From Candidatus Thalassospirochaeta sargassi (lineage in GTDB: Bacteria > Spirochaetota > Spirochaetia > UBA9216), in the NCBI GenBank assembly GCA_028532855.1, contig JAQQAL010000014.1, positions 1 to 64,000 of the forward strand: 64,000 bases of DNA, given 5' to 3'. Below, one piece after another: positions 28,401 through 38,015 of the stretch (its first letter is position 1; the number at the start of each line of letters is the position of its first letter). A program made the position numbers and the translations under genes. The notes below the pieces were generated by a model that saw only the letters and a list, made by a program, of their open reading frames with translations, was not told the DNA's origin and made no database searches.

Positions 28401-28993
28401 TGGCTTCCAAAGCAGTAAAAACCTTAATTACCCCCTTGGGTAAGGAAAACCCCGTTTTTGTGCAGATTCTCGGAATCTGCTCGACGCTGGCAGTTACAAA
28501 TAAACTAGAGAATACGATTGTGATGGTTCTGGGTGTTATATTTACAACCACTCTTTCATCATTCACGTTTTCGATTTTGAGGAAGGTCATTCCTGCAAGA
28601 ATCAGGATGATGGTCGAAACACTTATAATTGCGACCTATGTAATTATCGTCGACATTGTTCTAAAGGCATACATGCCTGAGATCTGGCAGCAGCTAGGAC
28701 CATACGTCGGTTTGATAATAACAAATTGTATTGTAATGGGACGAATGGAAGCCTTCGCCGCAAGCAATCCGCCGGGTTTAAGTCTGATAGACGGACTGGC
28801 GTCCGGAATAGGCTATGGTTATGTTCTGCTGATAATCGCGTTCTTCCGTGAGCTGCTCGGTTCGGGGACTATTCTGGGATTCTCAGTTTTTGGAGACTGG
28901 TGGACGAACTGGTCTATTATGGTAATGGCCCCTGGTGCTTTTTTCGTCCTGGCGATATTCATCTGGGTTGTTAAAGGGAGGATGGAAGAATGA
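28397..28993 (+). CDS. nqrD: Na+-NQR subunit D family
   Basis: NPVFVQILGICSTLAVTNKLENT, GPYVGLIITNCIVMGRMEAFA. Confidence 0.9.
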   Translation: MMASKAVKTLITPLGKENPVFVQILGICSTLAVTNKLENTIVMVLGVIFTTTLSSFTFSILRKVIPARIRMMVETLIIATYVIIVDIVLKAYMPEIWQQLGPYVGLIITNCIVMGRMEAFAASNPPGLSLIDGLASGIGYGYVLLIIAFFRELLGSGTILGFSVFGDWWTNWSIMVMAPGAFFVLAIFIWVVKGRMEE

Positions 28994-29583
28994 ATGGCGA
29001 ACTCTTACCTGCAGCAGTATTTTTCGGCTCAATTTTTACCGGAAATATCCTGCTCTCAAATTATCTTGGAATGTGCTCATTCCTCTCTGTTTCAAAGGAA
29101 ATTAAGACCTCAACCGGCCTCGGCGCGGCTGTAATTTTCGTAATGGCTGTTACAAGCCTTCTCAACTGGATTGTCTACCACTATCTGCTCATACCTCTCG
29201 GGCTTGAGTACCTCAGGTTCATTGTCTTCATTGTTGTCATAGCAGCCTTTGTGCAATTGGTTGAAATGATAATTGAGCGTGTATCCGAAGGTCTCTACGC
29301 TGCTCTTGGCATCTTCCTGCCGCTGATAACGGTTAACTGTGCAATTCTTGGTGTGAGTCTATTTATGGTTATCCGCGATTATTCGCTGGTAAATTCATTT
29401 TTCTTCGGACTCGGCAGCGGGATAGGCTGGTTTCTGGCAATCATCGCAATGGCTGGTATAAGAAAGAAGATCAGCGGAGCAAAGATTCCAAAAGGGCTTG
29501 AAGGTCCCGGAATCACACTTATTATTGCAGGCATGATGGCACTGGCCTTCATGGGATTCTCCGGCATGATCAATATCACCTAG
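28990..29583 (+). CDS. nqrE: Na+-NQR subunit E family
   Basis: GNILLSNYLGMCSFLSVSK, LPLITVNCAILGVSLFMV. Confidence 0.9.
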   Translation: MNGELLPAAVFFGSIFTGNILLSNYLGMCSFLSVSKEIKTSTGLGAAVIFVMAVTSLLNWIVYHYLLIPLGLEYLRFIVFIVVIAAFVQLVEMIIERVSEGLYAALGIFLPLITVNCAILGVSLFMVIRDYSLVNSFFFGLGSGIGWFLAIIAMAGIRKKISGAKIPKGLEGPGITLIIAGMMALAFMGFSGMINIT

Positions 29584-29592
29584 GAGGCTTCG

Positions 29593-30702
29593 GTGTTTTC
29601 AATTTCAGCATTATTAATAAGCATCGGGGCAATAACGGCCCTGACAGTTGTACTGGCTATCATACTGGTTGTCGCCGACGCCTTTATTGCCGACTACGGG
29701 GAATGTAAAGTGACTGTAAACGGCAAGAAGGAACTCACGATCAAGGGGGGAAGAACCCTTCTCTCATCCCTGATGGAAGAGGAGATTTTCATTCCTTCCG
29801 CCTGCGGCGGACGCGGTTCATGCGGTCTCTGCAAGGTGAAAGTCGACAGCGGTGCGGGGCAGTATCTGCCTACCGAGCTGCCATGGATAAGCCCCGAAGA
29901 GAAGGCTGAGAATGTTAGACTGTCCTGTCAGGTTAAGGTTAAGCAGGACATGTCTATCCGTATTCCTGAAGAGCTCTTCAGCGTTAAGCAGTACAAAACA
30001 AAAGTAGATAGTATCCGCGATCTGACACATGACATAAAAGAGGTGAGGTTCAGGCTTCCTGACTCTCAGACCATCGATTACAAAGCCGGGCAGTTTGTAC
30101 AGATACTTACCCCTGAGTATAAACTCAGTGATGAGCAGGTTTTCAGAGCTTACTCGATGTCTTCTGTCCCTTCTGAAAAGAATATTATTGAGCTTGAAAT
30201 CAGACTTGTTCCCGAGGGAATCTGCACTACCTGGGTTCATCAGTATCTTAAAGAGGGTGATGAGGTTACAATTAACGGACCATACGGCGACTTTTTTCTG
30301 CGCGATACCGATCGTGACATTATCTGTATTGCAGGTGGTTCGGGTAACGCACCGATAAAATCTATTCTGCTTGATATGGCTGAAAAGGGTAATAATCGTA
30401 AAGTCAGCTACTTCTACGGTGCGCAGGCAATAAAGGATCTGGTTCTTCCGGATGAAATGGCTGCAATCTCTGAAAGACTGCCCAATTACAGGTATATACC
30501 CGTGCTCTCGAATCCTGATCCGGATGACGAATGGGATGGTGAAACCGGATGGGTCACCGATGCTGTTGCCCGCCATATGGACGGGGGAGACAATGTTGAG
30601 GCATATCTCTGCGGAAGTCCGGGAATGATAGATGCCTGTATCAAGGTTCTGACTGAACAGGGTGTTCCTGAAGAGCTGATTTTCTATGATAAGTTCGCCT
30701 GA
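29593..30702 (+). CDS. nqrF: Na+-NQR subunit F (2Fe-2S/FAD NADH oxidoreductase)
   Basis: N-terminal TM; CGGRGSCGLCKV; RAYSMSS FAD motif; GGSGNAPIKSI and LCGSPGM NAD-binding region; GTG start. Confidence 0.92.
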   Translation: MFSISALLISIGAITALTVVLAIILVVADAFIADYGECKVTVNGKKELTIKGGRTLLSSLMEEEIFIPSACGGRGSCGLCKVKVDSGAGQYLPTELPWISPEEKAENVRLSCQVKVKQDMSIRIPEELFSVKQYKTKVDSIRDLTHDIKEVRFRLPDSQTIDYKAGQFVQILTPEYKLSDEQVFRAYSMSSVPSEKNIIELEIRLVPEGICTTWVHQYLKEGDEVTINGPYGDFFLRDTDRDIICIAGGSGNAPIKSILLDMAEKGNNRKVSYFYGAQAIKDLVLPDEMAAISERLPNYRYIPVLSNPDPDDEWDGETGWVTDAVARHMDGGDNVEAYLCGSPGMIDACIKVLTEQGVPEELIFYDKFA

Positions 30703-30730
30703 TCGGCGGGTATTTAGCGGAGGTCGATAA

Positions 30731-31201
30731 ATGAAAGAAAATCCTGCAATGAATAAAGTTTATGAGAATATGAAACCCGGAGTCCTGTCGCTGCATGGCT
30801 TCCTCGGTGATGATAAGCGTGATATTGAGCTGATAATAGATCATGACGCAGCAGAACTTGAGAGCCTGGGCGTCACGGCCGTCGAGATTGCTGCCGGACT
30901 TGAAAAGCTCCGCGACAAGGCCCTTGAGGGCTTGGGTGATTACATCAGTCTCGAGGGCGGTTTCAGTGTGAAGGCAAATTCTATCCGCGGTAAACTGCCG
31001 TGTCCCTTCGGGCATAAGGGGCTTTACCGGAAAAATGTTGTAAGTCTGAGCGGTCCCGGCATTGATTCTGTACTGATGTTTACAGATCTTGGAATACATC
31101 TTGTGCGTGAGCACGGTTTTTTTCAGGGAAAGGGAAGTCCATTCAGGCTTGAGCCCGCAGAAATTGCCGGTATATTAAAAAAACTCTCGGGTGACGTATA
31201 A
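30731..31201 (+). CDS. hypothetical protein linked to the nqr-like operon
   Basis: 156 aa ORF 28 bp after nqrF with GGAGG upstream; no family recognised. Confidence 0.65.
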   Translation: MKENPAMNKVYENMKPGVLSLHGFLGDDKRDIELIIDHDAAELESLGVTAVEIAAGLEKLRDKALEGLGDYISLEGGFSVKANSIRGKLPCPFGHKGLYRKNVVSLSGPGIDSVLMFTDLGIHLVREHGFFQGKGSPFRLEPAEIAGILKKLSGDV

Positions 31202-31320
31202 TAATTGTTGCGCGTTTCGCAGCCTGAGAGGTCTTCCTGTAACAGGGTGGAGTTTGCACAAAAGTTAAGAATAATTTTTTTATTCTTGAATTCCCTGCAT
31301 GGATTTCTTAAATTATCAGA

Positions 31321-32127
31321 ATGAAACATCCTGCTCAGAGGGTTCTCGATGAAAATTACAGCCTTTATCATAAGGCTGAATATATTGATCCTGATCCGCT
31401 GTTGTTCCCGAGACGATATTCGAATCCGCTTGATGTGGAAGCAGCAGCCTTTATTGCCGCAGCCTTTGCATTGGGCAGGGTAAACCTGATCATAACCTTT
31501 CTTGAACGTATCTTCGGCGCCCTTGGTCCGGATGGGCCTCATAAAGGACTGACGGATAGGACTGATTTGGAATTGGCGGAATTATTTGCGGATTTCAAGT
31601 ACAGGTTTTATTCATCTTATGATATTATTCATTTTATGCAGGGTCTCAGACGGCTTTACCTGGATTACGGCAGTATTGAAGCCTGCTTTGTAAACGGCCG
31701 CAGAGCTGCAGGTACCAAAGGGCTGCCTGAGCATCCCTCGCTTGCGGGGCTGGCCGCGGTTGCCGATGCAGTCAACCGTGAGGGCAGCAACCGGAATGTT
31801 GTGTCAAATCCCAGGGGTGGAAGTGCCTGCAAACGGCTTTTTCTGTTTCTTCGCTGGGTCGTCCGCTGTGACGAAATCGACCCGGGAATCTGGACGCTCC
31901 CGTTGTCGGAGCTTATTATACCGCTAGATACCCATGTTATGCGGGTGAGCCGTTACCTTGGGCTGACTGATCGAAAGTCAGCAGATTTTAAAACCGCTAT
32001 GGAAATTACGGAGAATCTTAAATTAATTGACAAAGAGGATCCAGTAAGATATGATTTTAGTATGTCGAGAATCGGAATACATCCTGATCTGGATTATTCC
32101 GATTTGGGCAAACATAAGGAGATGTAA
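31321..32127 (+). CDS. TIGR02757-like (DUF2400) family protein
   Basis: [31 protein letters not shown]...[16 protein letters not shown]...[28 protein letters not shown]. Confidence 0.8.
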   Translation: MKHPAQRVLDENYSLYHKAEYIDPDPLLFPRRYSNPLDVEAAAFIAAAFALGRVNLIITFLERIFGALGPDGPHKGLTDRTDLELAELFADFKYRFYSSYDIIHFMQGLRRLYLDYGSIEACFVNGRRAAGTKGLPEHPSLAGLAAVADAVNREGSNRNVVSNPRGGSACKRLFLFLRWVVRCDEIDPGIWTLPLSELIIPLDTHVMRVSRYLGLTDRKSADFKTAMEITENLKLIDKEDPVRYDFSMSRIGIHPDLDYSDLGKHKEM

Positions 32128-32504
32128 TGGCTGCAAATAAAGAAGTTTACAAATGTAATCATTGCGGAATTATCGCTGAAGTAGTTCATGCAGGTGGCGG
32201 CGAGATGATTTGCTGCGGAGAACCTATGGAGCTGCTTGAAGAAAAAACGGCTGACTCGTCGACGGAAAAACATGTACCGGTTATCGAGAAAATTGATGGC
32301 GGTTACAGTGTTACAGTAGGCAGTACTCTGCATCCAATGCTTGATGAGCACTACATTGAATGGATTGAACTCAGCTATGGAAAGAAGGTCTGCAGAAAGC
32401 AGCTGGCCCCTGGAGATGATCCTAAGGCAAAGTTCCTGGTAGGTCATCATGATGGCGTATCAGCCCGTGAATATTGTAATGTCCACGGATTGTGGAAAGC
32501 TTAA
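32127..32504 (+). CDS. dfx: desulfoferrodoxin / superoxide reductase
   Basis: [13 protein letters not shown]...[43 protein letters not shown]. Confidence 0.95.
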   Translation: MAANKEVYKCNHCGIIAEVVHAGGGEMICCGEPMELLEEKTADSSTEKHVPVIEKIDGGYSVTVGSTLHPMLDEHYIEWIELSYGKKVCRKQLAPGDDPKAKFLVGHHDGVSAREYCNVHGLWKA

Positions 32505-32522
32505 CAAACAAGGAGGAAAATT

Positions 32523-32684
32523 ATGCAGAAATATGTATGTGATGTATGCGGTTATGTATATGATCCGGCAGAAGGTGATCCGGATAACGGAGTAGCTGCA
32601 GGAACGGCATTTGCTGATGTTCCCGCAGACTGGGTATGCCCGCTTTGCGGAGCATCCAAGGATGATTTCTCACCCGAGGAATAA
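32523..32684 (+). CDS. rubredoxin
   Basis: Translated by eye: [62 protein letters not shown] at 32510-32516. Too short for the ORF track. Confidence 0.96.
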   Translation: MQKYVCDVCGYVYDPAEGDPDNGVAAGTAFADVPADWVCPLCGASKDDFSPEE

Positions 32685-32686
32685 AC

Positions 32687-33592
32687 CTATTTGTATCGGA
32701 TCACTGCCTTTACTGCGCTGTGGTCCGATAATCTTTGATTTAGTACCCTGTAGTCGATGAACTCAAGTTCCTCAGATATCAGAATCCAGTCGAGTCTTCT
32801 TCCTGCACCGTGAGTGCTTAGGCCTTTTTCAGTAGGTTTCCATGCTTTCAGATTCAATTCCTCTGTCATTTTGTTTACTGCTGAACCACTGCTCCACCCG
32901 CAGTTAAAGTCGCCGCAGACTACTATCGGACAGTCAAGATCATTAAGAAAATCAATTACCGCCGCAGCCTGCAGTCTTCGCATTTGAGGGAGAAGGGGGG
33001 CCAGATGGAGAGATACAAGACAGATATGTTCATCACTTTCTTCAGATATTCTAAATAAGCCGGCGGTGAAGCCCTTAGGCAGGATAAACGGTCGCGCCTT
33101 AAAGGTATAGGATCCTGCACTTGAGTATGAAAGGTTGCTTAAAAGAGCGGTGCCGTAGCTCATTGCAAAGGTTTCGACATTCTTGGTCCAGATGCCGTGG
33201 GGCATTCCTGAATTCTCTGCAAGGCGTTCAATTAAATCAAGTCCGCCATTCCAGAAACTCGGACCGTCAACCTCCTGGAAAGCGGCTATATCAATCTGCT
33301 CATTAATTATGACCTTGTCAATTGAATCGGTGTTGGTTGTTATGCCCGCCCTGCTCTGTATAAGCTGGTGCAGACTCGCACCCCTTCCATGGCCGATGTT
33401 CAGGGTTAATACTGAAAAAGCCCCCTCTTCATGGTGGGGTTTATGTTCGGGGATGTTCTGCTCGAAATAGTATGACACAGGCACAGTATCAATCTTTCCT
33501 GACACCAGGTAAGGCATCACAAGAATAGCCGATGTTATTATTATTCCAATTATCAGCAATGGAATAAGTATCATTTTTCTCCTGTCTGACAT
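32687..33592 (-). CDS. endonuclease/exonuclease/phosphatase family protein, membrane-anchored
   Basis: N-terminal TM; LTLNIGHGRG, AAFQEVDG, VCGDFNCGW, SDHSAVKAVI. Confidence 0.85.
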   Translation of the reverse strand: MSDRRKMILIPLLIIGIIITSAILVMPYLVSGKIDTVPVSYYFEQNIPEHKPHHEEGAFSVLTLNIGHGRGASLHQLIQSRAGITTNTDSIDKVIINEQIDIAAFQEVDGPSFWNGGLDLIERLAENSGMPHGIWTKNVETFAMSYGTALLSNLSYSSAGSYTFKARPFILPKGFTAGLFRISEESDEHICLVSLHLAPLLPQMRRLQAAAVIDFLNDLDCPIVVCGDFNCGWSSGSAVNKMTEELNLKAWKPTEKGLSTHGAGRRLDWILISEELEFIDYRVLNQRLSDHSAVKAVIRYK

Positions 33593-33662
33593 ATATCTAT
33601 TAATAATCTAATACTATCAAGGACTAATAGCAATTACGAAAGTAATAAAATATAGTAAGTCC

Positions 33663-34583
33663 ATGAAGAAAAGTACCGCTGTAATGTTTTGTATTGGCTC
33701 AATGGTCTGCTGGTCTATCGGTCCGATACTTATTCGCTACGTGAAGGATTATTTCTCTGTTTCATTTCAGAATTTTTTCAGGTTTGCTGTATCTATTGTT
33801 ATACTGTGGTTGTTTTCGCTGATAACAGCAGGGAAGGGTGAAATCAGAAAAACAGTTTCGTCAACCGATAGGATCCTGCCTAAACTTCTGCTGATTGCTG
33901 TCTGCAATTTTTCTCATCAGTTTTTTCTCATTAAGGGTGTCTATCTGATTCTACCGGGTCTTGTTACAATAATTGAAGAATCAACAATTCTATTTGCTGC
34001 AGCGCTATCCTTTGTTTTTATTCCGGATGAAAGGCAGCTGGTCCGGCAGCCGGTATTTATTACCGGTCTTGTTCTTGCTTTTTTCGGTGTTGTTATGACA
34101 TCGTGCCCTGAGGTGAACTCTTTTCTTTCTATGGGAGTCCGGACGTCGGTGCATGGTATCTGGTATATTCTCATCAGCTCATTTTCATGGGCTCTTTTCA
34201 GTCTGCTTATCCGTCTCTGGCTGCCCTCACTCCCTGCAGCGGTAACATCGAGTCTTGTGTTTTCCCTGGTTATACCTTTTTTCATTCTCAGTATGTTTCT
34301 GGAAGGCGGGGCAACGGCCGTCGCAGCCGGAACACCGGCTTTCGCATGGGGTATTCTTGCCGTATCGGGAATTATCGGAATAGGTCTTGGATATTCATTT
34401 TATTATCAGGCCTTAAGGGTTCTTGGGGTCACGCTGACATCGAGCCTTGGGCTGCTGATCCCTCTGGCTACAATGCTGCTTTCTTTCCTGGTTTTTGGAG
34501 AACGGCTCGCTCCCGTGCAGATTATAGGAGCCGCGGCCCTTCTTTGCGGCTGTTTCCTGATTGTACGCAAATCTGTTACTTAG
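33663..34583 (+). CDS. DMT-superfamily (EamA) transporter
   Basis: Ten predicted TM segments; GLGYSFYYQALRVLGVTLTSSLGLLIPLATMLLSFLVFGERL. Confidence 0.85.
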   Translation: MKKSTAVMFCIGSMVCWSIGPILIRYVKDYFSVSFQNFFRFAVSIVILWLFSLITAGKGEIRKTVSSTDRILPKLLLIAVCNFSHQFFLIKGVYLILPGLVTIIEESTILFAAALSFVFIPDERQLVRQPVFITGLVLAFFGVVMTSCPEVNSFLSMGVRTSVHGIWYILISSFSWALFSLLIRLWLPSLPAAVTSSLVFSLVIPFFILSMFLEGGATAVAAGTPAFAWGILAVSGIIGIGLGYSFYYQALRVLGVTLTSSLGLLIPLATMLLSFLVFGERLAPVQIIGAAALLCGCFLIVRKSVT

Positions 34584-35427
34584 TTATTTTCACCGCTCCT
34601 GATACTGTACTCATCTCGATTAATGCGCCGCCGCTTCCTATAGTGCCCCTGATTGAATTTCTCCTGGTTTCGGTTACGGCAACCGGGATATCTGATGAGA
34701 CAGAACCGCTGACTGAATGCAGATCAACTTCCGCGTTTAGCCCGGAGGGAACATCAAGCAGGAGCCTTCCTGAAACCGAGCTTATTTTTACTGAAGTTGA
34801 GGATGATGCCTCTTTCAATTCGCCTTCAATTCTGCCGGATGTAGTTGATGCCTTTATATTTGTTCCTGAACTTACAAACGACAATGAACCGCTCACGCTT
34901 GAAATATCCAGGTCTCCGGCTGAATCCGTGCTTACGGCTCCTGAGGTAGAAGAAAGCTTCTGTTTCACTGTGCCGCTGAGGCCCTGAATTTTTATCCCGC
35001 CGCTTACCGACCCAGCTTCGATATTGTCAATGTCAGCAGGTACTTTCAGAAAGAAGTCAACAGAACCGAAATTACCGGCGGTTCTCGGGTAGACTGCCTT
35101 AATTGTCAGCTCAGACCCTTCCTTGTCGATTTTTACGTCAGGATGCCGGCCCGGTCCACGTTTGATGTAATCTAGCTGAACGGTATCGCCGCTCCAGGAC
35201 TCGACCTCTATTCTTCCGGAGACATTGCCGATTTCTAAAGCAGTTATTGCCGTGTTGGAATTATAGGTGCCCGATTCTTCTCCTTCTCCGGCATGCTCCT
35301 GGTCTGTATATGATGAGGCTTTATAGAAAGGCTCATCAATGAAAAGGCTGTAGAAGGCGAAGGCTGCTATTGCCAGAACGATTAAAAAGCCTAATATATT
35401 GGCCAGATCAAGTGCCGAACGTTTCAT
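34576..35427 (-). CDS. DUF4097-like beta-strand-repeat protein with N-terminal TM
   Basis: Repeated VSGR/VSGxI strands (GNVSGRIEVES, GSVSGGIKIQG, SSVSGSLSFVS, STVSGAVKITK). Confidence 0.75.
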   Translation of the reverse strand: MKRSALDLANILGFLIVLAIAAFAFYSLFIDEPFYKASSYTDQEHAGEGEESGTYNSNTAITALEIGNVSGRIEVESWSGDTVQLDYIKRGPGRHPDVKIDKEGSELTIKAVYPRTAGNFGSVDFFLKVPADIDNIEAGSVSGGIKIQGLSGTVKQKLSSTSGAVSTDSAGDLDISSVSGSLSFVSSGTNIKASTTSGRIEGELKEASSSTSVKISSVSGRLLLDVPSGLNAEVDLHSVSGSVSSDIPVAVTETRRNSIRGTIGSGGALIEMSTVSGAVKITK

Positions 35428-35428
35428 A

Positions 35429-35713
35429 TCAGTCCCGGATCTCCCTGTCGTCCATCGCTTCAAGCTCTCGCTCAATCATTCTCTCTTCGAAGAGGCTTCC
35501 CTTGAATGTGTAAACAGACAGAAAGTGTGATACAATACCTATTCCCCAGCCCAATGCCGGCCAGAGCCACCACTGATATCCATTGTAGGTTATGTTGTTA
35601 ACAACTGCGAGAAAAGCTATTACGATCAAGTAGGTTACGAGGTGACGCAAAAAATCTATCTTTGCTTTAGCCCTTTTCCTTGCTATTCTGTATTTTTCTT
35701 CTCTTTCATCCAT
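35429..35713 (-). CDS. 2TM-domain protein
   Basis: HLVTYLIVIAFLAVVN...WWLWPALGWGIGIVSHFL. Confidence 0.75.
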   Translation of the reverse strand: MDEREEKYRIARKRAKAKIDFLRHLVTYLIVIAFLAVVNNITYNGYQWWLWPALGWGIGIVSHFLSVYTFKGSLFEERMIERELEAMDDREIRD

Positions 35714-35788
35714 AGAGTTCCTCCATATCTGTATTCAATATAACACGGCAGTATTCTCAAAGTGTTACTTTTTATATAGAATTCAATT

Positions 35789-36412
35789 ATGGCACAAGAT
35801 GAAAAGATATTAGAGTATATGCGAAGTTTTATAAAATCCAATATTGAGACTGCTGATCAGATAGCGGACTCAAACGACCGGAGAAATGATGTTCAGCCGT
35901 CGGTTGAACCTGAGACCGGCCGCTTCCTTGAGTTCATGATAAGGCTGACGGATGCTAAAAGGGTTCTGGAGCTCGGCACAAGCAACGGTTATTCGGGATT
36001 GTGGATGTTGAAGGCTCTTGAATCGACCGGGGGGAACCTTGTAACAATAGATTCAAAAGAGAGGCTGCATCTTGAGGCCGTGGACAACTTCCGTGAAGCC
36101 GGGTTCGGGAACGTTGATGCAATTTACGGTGATGCAGCGGAGCAGGTTGCAAATCTGGAGCCCGGATTTGATCTGATCTTTCAGGACTGCGGAAAGTACC
36201 TCTACCCCGAACTCTTTGAAGCAACAGTTTCGCTCCTGCGTCGAGGCGGGGTGATAATTGCTGACGATACCCTTTTTTCTGTAAACAACAGTGTTCGCTC
36301 AAATCTGGGCCGATATACTGATCAATACAATCATCTGGCTTTTAATAGTAGTAAACTACTAACATCAATTCTTCCTGTCGGACATGGAATAACGATGAGT
36401 TTTAAACTATAA
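35789..36412 (+). CDS. O-methyltransferase (class I SAM)
   Basis: VLELGTSNGYSGLWML, DLIFQDCGKYLYPELFE, GGVIIADDTLF. Confidence 0.85.
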   Translation: MAQDEKILEYMRSFIKSNIETADQIADSNDRRNDVQPSVEPETGRFLEFMIRLTDAKRVLELGTSNGYSGLWMLKALESTGGNLVTIDSKERLHLEAVDNFREAGFGNVDAIYGDAAEQVANLEPGFDLIFQDCGKYLYPELFEATVSLLRRGGVIIADDTLFSVNNSVRSNLGRYTDQYNHLAFNSSKLLTSILPVGHGITMSFKL

Positions 36413-36419
36413 TCTGATT

Positions 36420-37214
36420 ATGAAACATTTAAGAGATAAAAAAGCATTTATATGTGACATGGACGGAGTTATTTACCACGGGAACATACTGCTGCCCGGT
36501 GTTAAAGATTTTGTGAAATGGCTCAGAAAAGAAGAAAAGAAATTCCTGTTTCTGACTAACGCCAGTCAGCGGTCTCCTCTTGAGCTGCAGCAGAAGCTTT
36601 CCCGTCTGGGTGTTGAGGTTGAAAAAGAACACTTTTATACAAGTGCCCTCGCAACTGCCGGATTCCTCGCTCAGCAGCAGCCCGGAGGTTCAGTATTCGT
36701 CATAGGAGAGGCTGGACTAATAAATGCCCTCTATGATGCAGGCATGACAATGAACGATGTAAATCCCGACTACGTAGTTGTGGGGGAATCAAAAACATAC
36801 AATATGGATATGCTTGAGCATGCAATAAACCTTGTTATCGGCGGAGCCAAGCTTATAGGTACAAACCCCGACTTGACAGGGCCTATTGAAAATGGAATAT
36901 CACCTGCTACAGGTGCTCTAATGGCTCCAATAGAGCTTTCCACCGGCAATAAGGCTTACTACGTCGGTAAACCTAATCCGCTGATGATGAGACAGGCAAT
37001 GAAGCGTCTTGAATCAAAAAGGGAAGATACTGTTATTGTAGGCGACCGTATGGATACTGATATTATTTCGGGGATTGAATCAGCGATTGCAACAGTACTT
37101 GTTCTCAGCGGTGTCACCGATGAGAAAGAGATGAGACGGTTCGCCTACAGGCCAAACTATATCCTTAAAGGTGTCGGAGAGATCCCGACGTTTACCGGAG
37201 AACAGGCTAAATAA
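36420..37214 (+). CDS. HAD-IIA family hydrolase (NagD-like)
   Basis: FICDMDGVIYHGN, FLTNASQRSP, GKPNPLMMRQA, VIVGDRMDTDI. Confidence 0.92.
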   Translation: MKHLRDKKAFICDMDGVIYHGNILLPGVKDFVKWLRKEEKKFLFLTNASQRSPLELQQKLSRLGVEVEKEHFYTSALATAGFLAQQQPGGSVFVIGEAGLINALYDAGMTMNDVNPDYVVVGESKTYNMDMLEHAINLVIGGAKLIGTNPDLTGPIENGISPATGALMAPIELSTGNKAYYVGKPNPLMMRQAMKRLESKREDTVIVGDRMDTDIISGIESAIATVLVLSGVTDEKEMRRFAYRPNYILKGVGEIPTFTGEQAK

Positions 37215-37217
37215 ACC

Positions 37218-38015
37218 GTGATGCTTAATTATAAAGAATACGTATCAAAGTCCCGTACGTCTGACGGTAAACAACCGACCGTCTTCTTCCTTCACGGGCT
37301 GCTGGGCAGTGCAGACAACTGGGGTTCCACCTGCCGCGAGCTGAGCGAGGCGGGCCTCCGGTGCATTGCCGTTGATCAGCGCAACCACGGAAGCTCTCCG
37401 CACAGTTCTGAGATGAGTTATCCACTAATGGCCGATGATCTTATCACAGTTGCTGATAGCCTGGGTCTGGATACCTTCAGCATTGTCGGCCATTCAATGG
37501 GCGGTAAAACGGCAATGGAAGCAGCTCTTCGCCATCCGAATCGCATAGCTTCGATTGTAGTTGCCGACATTGCACCGGTTCAATATAAACCGGCCTATGT
37601 CGACTACATAAATGCCCTTAAAAAGGTTGAGCTTGAGGGAGTGACAAGGAGATCTGACGCCGGCGCGCAGCTCGAACAGCTTGTCCCCGACCGCAGTCTG
37701 CGGATGTTCTTCCTGACGAACCTTCGAAAAAACGAAAAGGGCGAGTTTCGGTGGAGAATTAATATAGATGGAATAACCTCTAATTATGCTAACATCTGGA
37801 GTGCAATTGGGGGAGGGCGGAGCTTCAGTGGTCCTGTTCTGTTTATGAAGGGAGAGAATTCTGATTTTATCCTGGATAAACACCTTGATATGATGAGAGA
37901 ACTTTTCCCTGCCTTCAGGCTTCAGGTTATCGAAAACTCGGGGCACTGGGTTCATACCGAACAGCCCGCGATCTTCCGAACCGGTTTAAGAGATTTTTTT
38001 ACTTCTTCTTTTTAG
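37218..38015 (+). CDS. alpha/beta hydrolase
   Basis: FFLHGLLGSADNW, VDQRNHGSSPH, IVGHSMGGKTAMEAAL. Confidence 0.92.
   Translation: MMLNYKEYVSKSRTSDGKQPTVFFLHGLLGSADNWGSTCRELSEAGLRCIAVDQRNHGSSPHSSEMSYPLMADDLITVADSLGLDTFSIVGHSMGGKTAMEAALRHPNRIASIVVADIAPVQYKPAYVDYINALKKVELEGVTRRSDAGAQLEQLVPDRSLRMFFLTNLRKNEKGEFRWRINIDGITSNYANIWSAIGGGRSFSGPVLFMKGENSDFILDKHLDMMRELFPAFRLQVIENSGHWVHTEQPAIFRTGLRDFFTSSF

Noticed and set aside
29818-30576. 252-aa minus-strand ORF opposite nqrF
   Set aside because: Long but low-complexity translation antisense to a conserved flavoprotein; typical shadow ORF
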